Shown: positions 47,001 to 50,290 of the stretch, in pieces
Numbering within the stretch: the first letter of the stretch is position 1
How the letters are laid out: every line of letters starts with the position of its first letter
Assembly (NCBI RefSeq): GCF_011397635.1
Contig: NC_064756.1
Span: forward strand, 3,986,922 to 4,050,921
Direction: 5' to 3'
From: Epinephelus fuscoguttatus
Taxonomy: Eukaryota > Chordata > Actinopteri > Perciformes > Serranidae
Length of the DNA: 64,000 nt
Notes under the pieces: generated by a model
What the model was told of the DNA's origin: nothing
The model's database searches: none
Seen by the model: only the letters and a program-made list of their open reading frames with translations
Made by a program: the position numbers and the translations under genes

Positions 47001-47605
47001 TAGTAGAGACAGTCTGGTGTAACGTTAGCAGAATATCAGGTCAGTCCTAAATCATGAAGTTTGCCTGTTGAGTCCTGTTAAATGAAGCTTTTCTAAAATG
47101 GCTGCCTGCAGGTGAGAACCCCTACAAGGTGGACGGCGAGCAGATCAAGCAGAGGGCCAAGGTGCTGCAGAAATACCTAAAGGACGAACAGAAGGAGCTG
47201 CAGGCTCTGTATGCCCTGCAGGCCCTGATGGTGCAGATGGAGCAACCTGCCAGTGAGTAGCTGCTTTCATGGCGGTGTTATGTTTGTTACCATTGTCAGA
47301 GACTCTAAAGTTTAGTTTGTGAGCATTAGTTTAGCTCTCTGATGTAAAACTGGTTTAAAAATTTCTGTTGAAATTGTCATGAAACGTCTTGTGATCATTG
47401 TTCGCCTCTCCTCCCTCCTTCAGATCTCCTGCGGATGTTCTTTGACACCCTTTACGACGAGGACGTGATCAAAGAGGAGGCCTTCTACAAGTGGGAGTCC
47501 AGCAAAGACCCCGCTGAGCAGCAGGGCAAGGGCGTGGCCCTCAAGTCCGTCACCGCCTTCTTCACTTGGCTCCGCGAGGCCGAGGACGAGTCGGACAACA
47601 GCTAG
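5692..47605 (+). CDS. eif4g1: eukaryotic translation initiation factor 4 gamma 1 (31 coding exons)
   Basis: Scaffold of the cytoplasmic cap-binding complex eIF4F. It bridges cap-bound eIF4E, helicase eIF4A, eIF3 on the 40S subunit, PABP on the poly(A) tail and the kinase MNK. I joined 31 exons by GT-AG sites; all phases agree and the total is 5235 nt, ending in TAG at 47603. Domains by residue: PABP-binding segment about 212-240; basic KKKRK cluster 633-637; eIF4E motif YDREFLL 735-741; MIF4G about 875-1108; Arg/Asp-rich linker about 1279-1362; MA3 about 1382-1510; W2 about 1595-1740. The protein is 1744 aa, longer than the roughly 1600-aa human protein, mainly through the Pro/Ala-rich exon 10. 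The N-terminus MNKAPQ and C-terminal half match the EIF4G1 family rather than EIF4G3. Teleost a/b paralogue status cannot be decided. The start at 5692 is supported by conserved MNKAPQ and by an in-frame stop if the 5382-5434 exon is used. Confidence 0.97.
5767..7769 (+). other. eif4g1 intron 1
   Basis: The intron is largely occupied by a family C repeat copy (about 6265-6890). No further coding exon seen. Confidence 0.85.
6265..6890 (+). repeat. family C interspersed repeat, copy 1
   Basis: Long, well-preserved similarity to 46130-46560 (same orientation) and to 49680-50290 and 57140-57970 (opposite orientation). Shared landmarks are CACCTCCCCAGAAATGTAAC, GCTAGGCTAATTTATA, the AACGTTAGCATG core, TCTCTATTAAGCCATG and a terminal zone rich in GTAGGCT/AGCCTAC. 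The two ends look like degenerate inverted repeats, suggesting a non-autonomous DNA transposon. I do not recognise the superfamily. Confidence 0.8.
7770..7853 (+). CDS. eif4g1: eif4g1 coding exon 2 (codons 26-53)
   Basis: Acceptor TCTTGCAG, donor CAG|GTAGGC, phase 0 at both ends. Encodes [19 protein letters not shown] then MNPTPQARQ. The internal Met (codon 45, ATG at 7827) aligns with a known internal initiation site of human EIF4G1 (MNTPSQPRQ). Confidence 0.95.
7854..9428 (+). other. eif4g1 intron 2
   Basis: Contains the 594-bp inverted-repeat element at 8688-9281. Nothing else recognised. Confidence 0.85.
8688..9281. mobile_element. non-autonomous DNA transposon (MITE) with perfect 17-bp inverted repeats
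   Basis: The left end AGCCCTGTTTCCACCAA (8688-8704) is exactly the reverse complement of the right end (9265-9281). The interior has no transposase frame. Elements starting GCCCTGTTTCCACC are common in fish genomes. I could not find a clear target-site duplication, so superfamily is left open. Confidence 0.85.
9429..9461 (+). CDS. eif4g1: eif4g1 coding exon 3 (codons 54-64, 33 nt)
   Basis: Acceptor TCTTCTAG, donor CAG|GTACTA, phase 0. Encodes [12 protein letters not shown] small in-frame exon that could be skipped without a frameshift. I do not recall an equivalent between PRQ and the microexon peptide in the human protein, so it may be teleost-specific or alternative. Confidence 0.85.
9462..11573 (+). 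other. eif4g1 intron 3
   Basis: Holds a probable interspersed repeat at about 10190-10700. The rest is AT-rich unique-looking sequence; the last 35 nt carry UGC motifs discussed with the microexon. Confidence 0.8.
10190..10700. repeat. interspersed repeat (family D), partial copy also at 45445-45545
   Basis: Starts AAGCCCAGTTCAGATCAAAG; the stretch at 45447 reads AAGTCCAGTTCAGACCAAAG and continues with similar sequence including CTGGTCTG. Includes a short CTG run near 10490. Boundaries and class uncertain. Confidence 0.5.
11574..11594 (+). CDS. eif4g1: eif4g1 21-nt microexon 4 (codons 65-71)
   Basis: Encodes GSFRSLQ; donor CAG|GTAACT; acceptor GCTGCTGAAG. Both flanking exons are phase 0, so inclusion or skipping keeps frame. 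The human EIF4G1 long isoform carries an equivalent seven-residue insert (GGFRSLQ, from memory). The 3' splice site has a weak pyrimidine tract and UGC triplets at 11561 and 11566, the pattern of SRRM4-dependent neuronal microexons. Too short to appear as an ORF. Confidence 0.9.
11595..12154 (+). other. eif4g1 intron 4
   Basis: Pyrimidine-rich towards its 3' end (12000-12150), as expected for a splice-acceptor region. No repeat or other exon recognised. Confidence 0.75.
12155..12349 (+). CDS. eif4g1: eif4g1 coding exon 5 (codons 72-136)
   Basis: Acceptor TCTCTAG, donor CAG|GTAGGG, phase 0. Encodes [17 protein letters not shown], then [20 protein letters not shown] and GPAYFIPGQ. The MMMIPG block aligns with human VMMIPSQ, another reported internal initiation region. 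Tyr/Pro-rich and probably disordered. Confidence 0.95.
12544..12588. repeat. (ATT)n microsatellite
   Basis: About ten ATT units followed by degenerate ATC/ATT units. Produces Asn and Leu runs in spurious reading frames. Confidence 0.95.
12600..13376 (+). mobile_element. PIF/Harbinger-like transposon remnant
   Basis: A 68-codon open frame at 12819-13025 contains [15 protein letters not shown] followed by [10 protein letters not shown], resembling the segment upstream of the nuclease domain in Harbinger transposases (pattern GEYHxLVQELRLD). The right end AACGCTTTTTGTGTGATCAG fits the GGCCTGATCACAC-type terminus seen in fish Harbinger elements. The nuclease domain is absent, so this is a deleted, non-functional copy. 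Confidence 0.6.
13498..13600 (+). CDS. eif4g1: eif4g1 coding exon 6 (codons 137-171)
   Basis: Acceptor TCCATAG; donor ATG|GTAAGA, ends in phase 1. Encodes [18 protein letters not shown] then [16 protein letters not shown], matching human [22 protein letters not shown]. The following codon is split (G/CA = Ala171). Confidence 0.95.
14876..15745. mobile_element. hAT-like element interrupted by a second element
   Basis: Left part (TTCCAACTGGTCCAGCCACA...) and right part (CCACTTGAGAACCACTGCTC) match the two ends of one element; an uninterrupted copy runs at 61000-61280 (AGTGGTTCCCAACTGG start). The interruption is the 15005-15516 element. Confidence 0.75.
15005..15516. mobile_element. hAT-type non-autonomous element with exact 8-bp target duplication
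   Basis: Flanked by CTGTCTGT at 14997-15004 and 15517-15524. Left end TAGTGTTACACGGTATACC; right end reads TAGTGTTGTCACAATACC on the complementary strand. The 8-bp duplication is the hAT hallmark. The interior has GTACCG-rich ends and no transposase frame. Confidence 0.88.
17205..17840 (-). mobile_element. non-autonomous element, family B copy 1
   Basis: Shares TTAGTCTGGAGGTTTAA and the TCGACGAAAATT/ATTTTAGTCAAATTTTAGTC terminal pattern with the reverse complement of 61428-62150 (GTTGACGAAAACTGATGAA). Typical of a fish hAT-related repeat that starts with TTTCGTTGACGAAAA. Boundaries approximate. Confidence 0.65.
18566..19060. repeat. 141-bp tandem repeat, about three units, with ERE-like palindromes
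   Basis: The phrase GATATCTCAAGAAC and variants begins units at about 18571, 18713 and 18854 (spacing 142 and 141). Each unit ends with a nuclear-receptor-like block: AGGTCTGTGTGACCT (18674), AAGTCAGTGTGACCT (18813) and AGGTCAGTGTGACCT (18950). The trailing GTGCACGGAGACATGCAGTC recurs in variant form near 46090. A widespread fish repeat in style. Confidence 0.85.
19150..19265 (-). repeat. SINE-type repeat fragment
   Basis: Contains GTTTGGGGTTCAGTATCTTG, GGGGGATCGAAGCACTGATC and CCTGAGCTACAGCCACC. These read as the reverse complement of a tRNA-like SINE head with its 3'-flanking body. Degenerate. Confidence 0.55.
19335..19662 (-). mobile_element. tRNA-derived SINE (V-SINE-like), full-length-looking
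   Basis: Read on the minus strand it begins GGTGGTTAGCACTGTCGCCT (A-box region) followed by CAGCAAGAGGGTTACTGA and TTCGAACCCC (B box), i.e. a tRNA-like Pol III promoter. The body includes GAGAACATGCAGACTC, ATTCACACTCACATTC and CACCCTGGACAGGTCGCC on the plus strand, the hallmark body of one of the most abundant fish repeats. Confidence 0.85.
20600..20870 (+). promoter_or_regulatory. candidate internal promoter and 5'UTR in intron 6
   Basis: Dense G-rich purine tract from 20611 to 20760 with at least five runs of three or more G (20616-20652), then a perfect 12-bp inverted repeat (20797-20808 / 20815-20826, loop GAAGAG), leading into an ATG in favourable context at 20871. GA-rich TATA-less promoters can look like this, but a splice-acceptor reading of the CTCTCCTTTTTCTCTCC tract is also possible. 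Confidence 0.4.
20871..20910 (+). CDS. eif4g1: candidate alternative first coding exon of eif4g1
   Basis: ATG with A at -3 and G at +4, 13 codons encoding [13 protein letters not shown], then a strong donor GAGG|GTAGGT ending in phase 1. Exon 7 accepts phase 1, so splicing gives an uninterrupted reading frame continuing as AGAYYPAQ. The product would lack residues 1-170 but keep PABP, eIF4E, eIF4A/eIF3 and MNK sites. Gly2 and Ser6 fit an N-myristoylation signal. No transcript evidence is available to me. Confidence 0.4.
22230..22572. mobile_element. hAT-like non-autonomous element (degenerate)
   Basis: Left end AGTGTTGTCATGATACTGG and right end (reverse complement) AGGGTTGTCA form partial inverted repeats. 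Related in style to the 15005-15516 element (TAGTGTTGTCACAATACC). Confidence 0.5.
22680..23540. repeat. diverged inverted and direct repeat copies
   Basis: The phrase TTTGCTCAGGTTTCAAAT with a preceding CTTTCCATGT or CTTCCCATGT occurs at about 22930-22985 and 23470-23530. The reverse-complement version (ACCTCTGAGCAAAATGG ... AAACATGGGGAAAAGGGCAA) is at 23148-23205. An old AT-rich repeat cluster, class unknown. Confidence 0.5.
24202..24341 (+). CDS. eif4g1: eif4g1 coding exon 7 (codons 171-217)
   Basis: Acceptor CCACAG followed by CAG (a NAGNAG pair); enters in phase 1, exits phase 0 at CAG|GTACGT. Encodes [31 protein letters not shown], and ends HTKRERKQ, the start of the PABP-binding segment (human AKRERKT). 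Confidence 0.95.
28780..29460 (+). promoter_or_regulatory. candidate internal promoter / noncoding first exon in intron 7
   Basis: The base composition shifts to GC-rich with G-rich (28845-28865) and CTC-rich tracts, and good donors follow at 29046 (GGG|GTGAGC) and 29461 (GAG|GTAAAA). An exon here spliced to exon 8 would supply the in-frame ATG at 30475 ([14 protein letters not shown]), equivalent to the initiator of a known short human EIF4G1 isoform (MSGARTASTPTPPQ). TSS position unknown. Confidence 0.35.
28971..29017. repeat. (CTC)n / (TCC)n microsatellite
   Basis: About fifteen uninterrupted CTC units in a GC-rich part of intron 7. On the other strand it is a GGA tract able to form purine-motif structures. 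Confidence 0.97.
30424..30516 (+). CDS. eif4g1: eif4g1 coding exon 8, PABP-binding segment (codons 218-248)
   Basis: Acceptor CTCCACAG, donor CAG|GTAAGT, phase 0. Encodes [20 protein letters not shown], almost identical to the human PABP-RRM2-binding segment, then [14 protein letters not shown] at 30475 is the conserved internal start. Confidence 0.97.
30903..31544. mobile_element. hAT-like non-autonomous element
   Basis: Ends CAGAGGTGTCAAAC and (complement of right end) CAGGGGTGTGAAAC match at 12 of 14 positions. The flanks GTCTACAT and GTCTATAG are a possible eroded 8-bp duplication. The ends carry GGGGCCACAT and GGGCCGGATTGG, typical of a common fish element of this type. Confidence 0.8.
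31553..31745 (-). mobile_element. tRNA-derived SINE, minus orientation
   Basis: Begins GCCTTTATTGATAGGACAGC, then GGGGATGACACACAGCAAAG and AGGTTGGGCCGCCCAAC, and ends with GGGGCGACTCTACCGGGTCGC. It is the reverse complement of the same SINE class as 58181-58360 (tRNA-like head, CTTCGCTGCATGTC body, ATTAAAGGCTAAAA tail). Confidence 0.8.
32080..32170 (+). CDS. eif4g1: eif4g1 coding exon 9 (codons 249-279)
   Basis: Acceptor CCCTACAG; donor CCAG|GTGAGT, exits phase 1. Encodes [18 protein letters not shown] then AVVRP; the QANGE and VVRPD pieces match human EPQANGETPQVAVIVRPDD. Confidence 0.93.
32171..34261 (+). other. eif4g1 intron 9
   Basis: Contains a hAT-like element (32891-33576). Remaining sequence shows nothing I recognise. 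Confidence 0.8.
32891..33576. mobile_element. hAT-like non-autonomous element
   Basis: Starts AGGGGTGGGCAACATGGCCC, with AATATCACGATATTTCAGG inside. Ends ATATGATGTGGCACACTCC, whose complement starts GGAGTGTGCCAC. Typical layout of a fish repeat with a TATCG-rich subterminal region. No transposase frame. Confidence 0.7.
34262..35305 (+). CDS. eif4g1: eif4g1 coding exon 10, long Pro/Ala/Glu linker (codons 279-627)
   Basis: The longest exon (1044 nt), open throughout; acceptor CCTCCAG, donor CAAG|GTCAGT, phase 1 both ends. Begins [19 protein letters not shown]. Rich in Pro, Ala, Glu, with an acidic block [18 protein letters not shown] and, at 34980-35020, a CCTGCT hexamer repeat encoding an Ala-Pro alternation. 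Low conservation in sequence but equivalent in position and composition to human residues about 220-570. Probably disordered. Confidence 0.93.
35427..35515 (+). CDS. eif4g1: eif4g1 coding exon 11 (codons 627-656)
   Basis: Acceptor CCTGTAG, donor GAG|GTATGT. Encodes [20 protein letters not shown] then [10 protein letters not shown], matching human [20 protein letters not shown]. The KKKRK cluster fits a classical monopartite nuclear localisation signal. Confidence 0.97.
35741..35936 (+). CDS. eif4g1: eif4g1 coding exon 12 (codons 657-722)
   Basis: Acceptor GAACCAG, donor AGAGG|GTGGGT, exits phase 1. Encodes [18 protein letters not shown], later [20 protein letters not shown] and YQYKE. Human counterpart [21 protein letters not shown]. 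Confidence 0.95.
35937..36643 (+). other. eif4g1 intron 12
   Basis: 707 nt, AT-rich; nothing recognised. Confidence 0.8.
36644..36777 (+). CDS. eif4g1: eif4g1 coding exon 13, eIF4E-binding motif (codons 722-766)
   Basis: Acceptor CTTTCAG, donor AAG|GTGCAG. Encodes [13 protein letters not shown] then [16 protein letters not shown]735, L740 and L741 are the YxxxxL-phi residues that dock on the dorsal face of eIF4E. Ends with [15 protein letters not shown], near-identical to human. Confidence 0.98.
36778..37162 (+). other. eif4g1 intron 13
   Basis: 385 nt; nothing recognised beyond splice signals. Confidence 0.8.
37163..37288 (+). CDS. eif4g1: eif4g1 coding exon 14 (codons 767-808)
   Basis: Acceptor TTCACAG, donor CCG|GTAAGT, phase 0. 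Encodes [20 protein letters not shown] then [14 protein letters not shown] and a Gly-rich tail; human [20 protein letters not shown]. Confidence 0.97.
37377..37781 (+). CDS. eif4g1: eif4g1 coding exon 15, start of MIF4G domain (codons 809-943)
   Basis: Acceptor CTCTCAG, donor GGG|GTAAGT, phase 0. Encodes [34 protein letters not shown], then the first HEAT repeats of MIF4[41 protein letters not shown] and [14 protein letters not shown]. This domain binds eIF4A. Confidence 0.98.
37782..40117 (+). other. eif4g1 intron 15
   Basis: 2.3 kb within the MIF4G-coding region; holds a LINE tail at 38625-39165. Nothing else recognised. Confidence 0.85.
38625..39165 (-). mobile_element. 3' fragment of a non-LTR retrotransposon (LINE), minus orientation
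   Basis: Minus-strand translation gives [35 protein letters not shown] and, after a frameshift, [18 protein letters not shown] and [17 protein letters not shown]. This is the same element as 2638-3268. The ATCC repeat at its plus-strand left edge is the GATG 3' tail. 5'-truncated pseudogene. Confidence 0.85.
40118..40261 (+). CDS. eif4g1: eif4g1 coding exon 16, MIF4G (codons 944-991)
   Basis: Acceptor GTTCAG. Encodes [20 protein letters not shown] then [18 protein letters not shown] and ends KELEAAS. The donor is the tandem GTGGTA: cutting at the first GT gives an S|A junction of human length, cutting at the second (after 40264) adds one Val. Frame is kept either way. Confidence 0.95.
40440..40676 (+). 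CDS. eif4g1: eif4g1 coding exon 17, MIF4G (codons 992-1070)
   Basis: Acceptor GTGGCAG, donor AAG|GTACAA. Encodes [40 protein letters not shown], then [20 protein letters not shown] and [10 protein letters not shown]. Very strongly conserved; this part of HEAT-1 contacts eIF4A. Confidence 0.98.
40810..40914 (+). CDS. eif4g1: eif4g1 coding exon 18, end of MIF4G (codons 1071-1105)
   Basis: Acceptor ATCCTCAG, donor CGG|GTAGAG. Encodes [20 protein letters not shown] then [14 protein letters not shown]. Confidence 0.97.
40915..42392 (+). other. eif4g1 intron 18
   Basis: 1.5 kb. About 41525-41975 looks like a non-autonomous interspersed repeat; the remainder shows nothing I recognise. Confidence 0.75.
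41525..41975. repeat. probable interspersed repeat (Harbinger-like MITE?)
   Basis: Contains CACTGCCTGTTCAAAGCAGG and AATATTGCACCATTATGCC, phrases I associate with fish Harbinger-type MITEs. No other copy in this window, so support is weak. Confidence 0.35.
42393..42683 (+). CDS. eif4g1: eif4g1 coding exon 19 (codons 1106-1202)
   Basis: Acceptor GTCCCAG, donor AAG|GTAGGA, phase 0. Encodes [39 protein letters not shown], a Gly-rich stretch ([14 protein letters not shown]), then [20 protein letters not shown]. Human: [20 protein letters not shown] and [20 protein letters not shown]. Confidence 0.97.
42769..42880 (+). CDS. eif4g1: eif4g1 coding exon 20 (codons 1203-1240)
   Basis: Acceptor CTTTCAG, donor ACTG|GTAGGT, exits phase 1. 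Encodes [20 protein letters not shown] then [17 protein letters not shown]; human [20 protein letters not shown]. Confidence 0.95.
42977..43091 (+). CDS. eif4g1: eif4g1 coding exon 21 (codons 1240-1278)
   Basis: Acceptor TGCCAG, donor AGAG|GTGAGG, exits phase 2. Encodes [20 protein letters not shown] then [14 protein letters not shown]; human [15 protein letters not shown]. Confidence 0.95.
43221..43474 (+). CDS. eif4g1: eif4g1 coding exon 22, Arg/Asp-rich linker (codons 1278-1363)
   Basis: Acceptor TTCTTCAG, donor AATG|GTAGGC, exits phase 1. Encodes [50 protein letters not shown] and [13 protein letters not shown]. Human has the equivalent RGDRLERSERGGDRGD and TKRSFSKEVEERSRE. RD/RS repeats suggest phosphorylation and RNA contact. 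Confidence 0.95.
43695..43822 (+). CDS. eif4g1: eif4g1 coding exon 23, start of MA3 domain (codons 1363-1405)
   Basis: Acceptor GTTAACAG, donor AAG|GTAAAG. Encodes [20 protein letters not shown] then [20 protein letters not shown], matching human [20 protein letters not shown]. Confidence 0.97.
44047..44219 (+). CDS. eif4g1: eif4g1 coding exon 24, MA3 domain (codons 1406-1463)
   Basis: Acceptor CCAACAG, donor ATGG|GTCAGT, exits phase 2. Encodes [40 protein letters not shown] and [13 protein letters not shown]-2 provides the second eIF4A-binding surface. Confidence 0.97.
44220..44671 (+). other. eif4g1 intron 24
   Basis: 452 nt; nothing recognised. Confidence 0.8.
44672..44797 (+). CDS. eif4g1: eif4g1 coding exon 25, MA3 domain (codons 1463-1505)
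   Basis: Acceptor TTCCTCAG, donor TTCAG|GTTAGT, exits phase 2. Encodes [20 protein letters not shown] then [20 protein letters not shown]. Confidence 0.97.
44921..45002 (+). CDS. eif4g1: eif4g1 coding exon 26 (codons 1505-1532)
   Basis: Acceptor CCTCCAG, donor ATG|GTGAGC, phase 0 exit. Encodes [20 protein letters not shown] then LTLLCKEM. Confidence 0.96.
45255..45353 (+). CDS. eif4g1: eif4g1 coding exon 27 (codons 1533-1565)
   Basis: Acceptor TCATCAG, donor AAG|GTGACA. Encodes [20 protein letters not shown] then [13 protein letters not shown]; human [20 protein letters not shown]. Confidence 0.97.
45445..45545 (+). repeat. partial family D repeat in intron 27
   Basis: AAGTCCAGTTCAGACCAAAG and the following 80 nt resemble the left part of 10190-10700. 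Confidence 0.45.
45609..45743 (+). CDS. eif4g1: eif4g1 coding exon 28, start of W2 domain (codons 1566-1610)
   Basis: Acceptor TTAACTAG, donor GAG|GTTTGT. Encodes [40 protein letters not shown] and WIE; human VEYTLGEESE and NQRVFDWIE. Confidence 0.97.
45744..46796 (+). other. eif4g1 intron 28
   Basis: Holds a family C repeat (46130-46560) preceded by a short relic of the ERE-type tandem repeat family (about 45938-46125, ATATCTCAGGAACAGAACAG and GTGCGTGGAGGCATGCAACC). Confidence 0.8.
46130..46560 (+). repeat. family C interspersed repeat, copy 2
   Basis: Shares GCTAGCTGCTAGGCTAATTT, GTGCTAATAATGTTAGCATG, TCTCTATTAAGCCATG and the ATAAATCCCGC-type terminal zone with copy 1, same orientation. 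Confidence 0.85.
46797..46878 (+). CDS. eif4g1: eif4g1 coding exon 29, W2 domain (codons 1611-1638)
   Basis: Acceptor TGTGCAG, donor ATCT|GTGAGT, exits phase 1. Encodes [20 protein letters not shown] then ICQSAVI; human [20 protein letters not shown]. Confidence 0.96.
47112..47252 (+). CDS. eif4g1: eif4g1 coding exon 30, W2 domain (codons 1638-1685)
   Basis: Acceptor CCTGCAG, donor GCCA|GTGAGT, exits phase 1. Encodes [40 protein letters not shown] and VQMEQPA. Confidence 0.97.
47424..47605 (+). CDS. eif4g1: eif4g1 coding exon 31, W2 C-terminus and stop (codons 1685-1744)
   Basis: Acceptor CCTTCAG; stop TAG at 47603-47605. Encodes [40 protein letters not shown] and [17 protein letters not shown]. 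The acidic/aromatic C-terminal W2 motif binds MNK1/2. Near-identical to human except the last two residues. Confidence 0.98.
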
Positions 47606-47977
47606 GGGCCCTTCGGACCGCTGGGAGAACTGGTGGGAGTTCAAAGAGGATCCTTGAGGGGAGCGGACGTGCTGTGGATGATTCAGACGACCCTGAATCT
47701 GCAAAATCCTTCTGCATAAACAGAAAAAAAGCAAGAAAAAAATTCTTCAACTGGGAGAGATTGTATTATGGATCGAACGTTCGATCGTGTTTTTTTTTTT
47801 TTTTTCTTTGTTTTGGGTTTCTTTTTTTTTTTTCCTTGCGCAACTGAATGTCTTTTTTGAATGAAAAAAATGAAAATACAGGAATAAATAGAGAGAATAG
47901 ATATGAGATAAAGAGAATGCTGAGAAGCGTTACAAGCCGTGGGAGATGATGCTGTTTCCTTAAGTATTTTTTTTTTT

Positions 47978-48011
<34 letters not shown>

Positions 48012-49110
48012 TTTATCTCCTGTTTTCAGATGGCTTTTCCTCGCCACGGCAACACTATTCAAGACACTTTGCTTAATGACAGATATAAAAAAAGAAACTT
48101 TAAAAGGCTGTTCACATTTATATTTTTGAAGACTTCATCCTTTGTCATGTGAACACGACACAGCAACATTGTCATGTCACATGTACGGTGTTTGATCTAC
48201 ATGAGACGCTTATGTAGACGGCTAGCGCTTTGTTTCTCTTTTTTTCCAGTGTTGGATGGTTGGAGTGTGTGTTTTATAATAAAATAGAAAACTACAAAGA
48301 AGAGCGGAGAGAGCTGTCTAACGGACACTTGAGACAGGAGTTAAAGTAACGGTTGTGGACTCCCGAGGATTTCACGCAGACTTTATGAGGACGGTGTCAC
48401 TGAGGAGAGGGGGCGATGAACATTGACCATTTTGCTGCTGGGGGGCGATGACGCTTCCCTGACGCCCCTCGACCCCACCCTAATCCCCCATATACCCTCC
48501 CATGTGTCTGTTTTACTTGTTTCCTGCGCTTCAAAAAACAAACGGTGGACTGAGAGGGGAGAGCAGTGTGAGGGCTCACGTCTGCACCCTCCTACGAAAC
48601 CTGTCGTCGGATTTTAAAAAGATAAAATAACGTTATCGAAACTTGAAAAAAGTATACAGACAAAAATCCACTTTAATGAAAAAGGACTTTAAAAAAGTTT
48701 AACAGTACGAATCCTAAGGCCTTTTCTGCTTCCATGAGTGGAAATGCATTTCAGGAGAGTTCTGTAAATATATAAAATGTTTGTTTTCTGTTGTTGTTTT
48801 TTTTTTTTCTTTTTTTTTTTTTCAAAGAAGACATGCTAACGTAATGCCATGTAATTTCCCTTCCTCTGAAACAAAATGGCAGTCTTTTCCCTGTATTTAT
48901 ATTTTTCTCTCCTCAGCCGGCAGAAGGTGCTTGTAATTATCCAACCCAAGTCATTGATTACAATTTAATTGAAAATTTGTAAATACTTTTTTGCTTTACT
49001 TTATTAAAAAGATATTTAATTAAAGTAAAATTAATGCCTCTTTTCACATCCAAAACTGGAAGAGATAATAAAGATCGTTGCCAATAAAAGAAAAACTCCC
49101 ATACTTGTGC
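47606..49110 (+). other. eif4g1: eif4g1 3'UTR (approximate end)
   Basis: About 1.5 kb with long T-runs (47789-47835, 47967-48007, 48797-48824), which in mRNA are poly(U) tracts. AT-rich end with several polyadenylation hexamers. No other gene evident. Confidence 0.75.
49003..49088 (+). promoter_or_regulatory. cluster of polyadenylation signals
   Basis: ATTAAA at 49003, AATAAA at 49067 and AATAAA at 49083. Upstream AATAAA copies at 47883 and 48278 could give shorter 3'UTRs. Confidence 0.7.
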
Positions 49111-49679
49111 TTTTTGTGAAGAAAGTTAAGAGGCTGATGTTGGACTGGCCCACTATTTTCCATCTGTTGTGCCCCACAACAGAGCCGATCACTTCTAGTG
49201 TACATGAGCTGTCAGCAGTCAGAGTATGCTCTGTGGATTGCACAAGTGTGGTTTTTACACTGTTTTGTTTTATTTTATAAGCATGGTTTGTTCTCGCAGC
49301 CAACTGGGCCGCCAAATATGTAGTATCGCATTATAGCTTGTCAACAACAACAACCAGACTGCATAGAGGAGTCTCAGACGCAGCTGACAGACATGTCAGT
49401 CACTTTGTGAGCTGCAGTTAAACTGTCAAACCAGGAAGGCAGGTTTTACGAAACACATTTTAGGGTTTTGCCATGCTGGGTATGAGATTTTCACGGGACA
49501 ATAATCATCTCAGAAAATATTGCGGTTTCATGGTATCACAACAGACTTTATATAATTATAATTACTATCAGTCAGAATGATCCTCAAAGGAATTAAAACA
49601 GACAGGTTATTTGTGGTTAAACAAATATTTTATTACTTTATTTGAATCTTGAAACAATTTTTCATGGTTTTAGTCGGGC

Positions 49680-50290
49680 TTACACAACAAAGATGGATTT
49701 ATACTTGTGCGTCATCTCTATGCAGAGCCTACGCTGTAGTCTATACACGTGGCCTACACCGTTGTGAGGAGTTATTCTTGTGTGGTGGTGTGTCTGTGTC
49801 ACTCTGCAGTTACACCTCCAAAGCACTAGTCTGCGGTGGGGTTTCTGTGAAGTGCTGTAAAATTTAGTTGATTCAAAACACACATTAAACATGGCTTAAT
49901 AGAGACAGTTTCAAACACAAGTACACAAATCAGCTTCACTATAACTCGCAGCATTCACAGACAAACACTTGTCTTTGTCTGGACACATTTTCCCCACAAA
50001 TACAGCATGCTAATGTTATTAGCACAAGCCTATGGTATTTTACGTTGTATAGATTAGCCTAGCAGCTAGCTGACTTTTTCTCTACTCATATGAAGCCAGG
50101 GACAACAGCAACATTTAACAAAGATAACGTTACAAAATTCAGCTCCATTACAGCTCACAAGGTTCACTGACAACTGAAAACACGTTTTCCAAACAAATAC
50201 AACATGCTAACGTTATTAGCACAAGCCTATGGCATTTTACATTGTATAAATTAGCCTAGCAACTTAAATAGATTTTCTCTTACGTCATGT
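49680..50290 (-). repeat. family C interspersed repeat, copy 3 (inverted)
   Basis: Reverse complement of copies 1 and 2. Includes CATGGCTTAATAGAGACAGT, GCATGCTAATGTTATTAGCA, then a second partial unit with CATGCTAACGTTATTAGCAC at 50205, so the copy contains an internal duplication. Confidence 0.85.

Noticed and set aside
46879..47111. Possible box C/D snoRNA (GGATGATG ... CTGA) in intron 29
   Set aside because: Human EIF4G1 hosts SNORD66, so I looked in all introns. This one has an imperfect C box, too short a spacing and no terminal stem; no convincing snoRNA was found.
47967..48007. Long T-run that might mark a retroposed poly(A) tail
   Set aside because: Lies within the eif4g1 3'UTR and lacks flanking duplications; treated as a UTR homopolymer.
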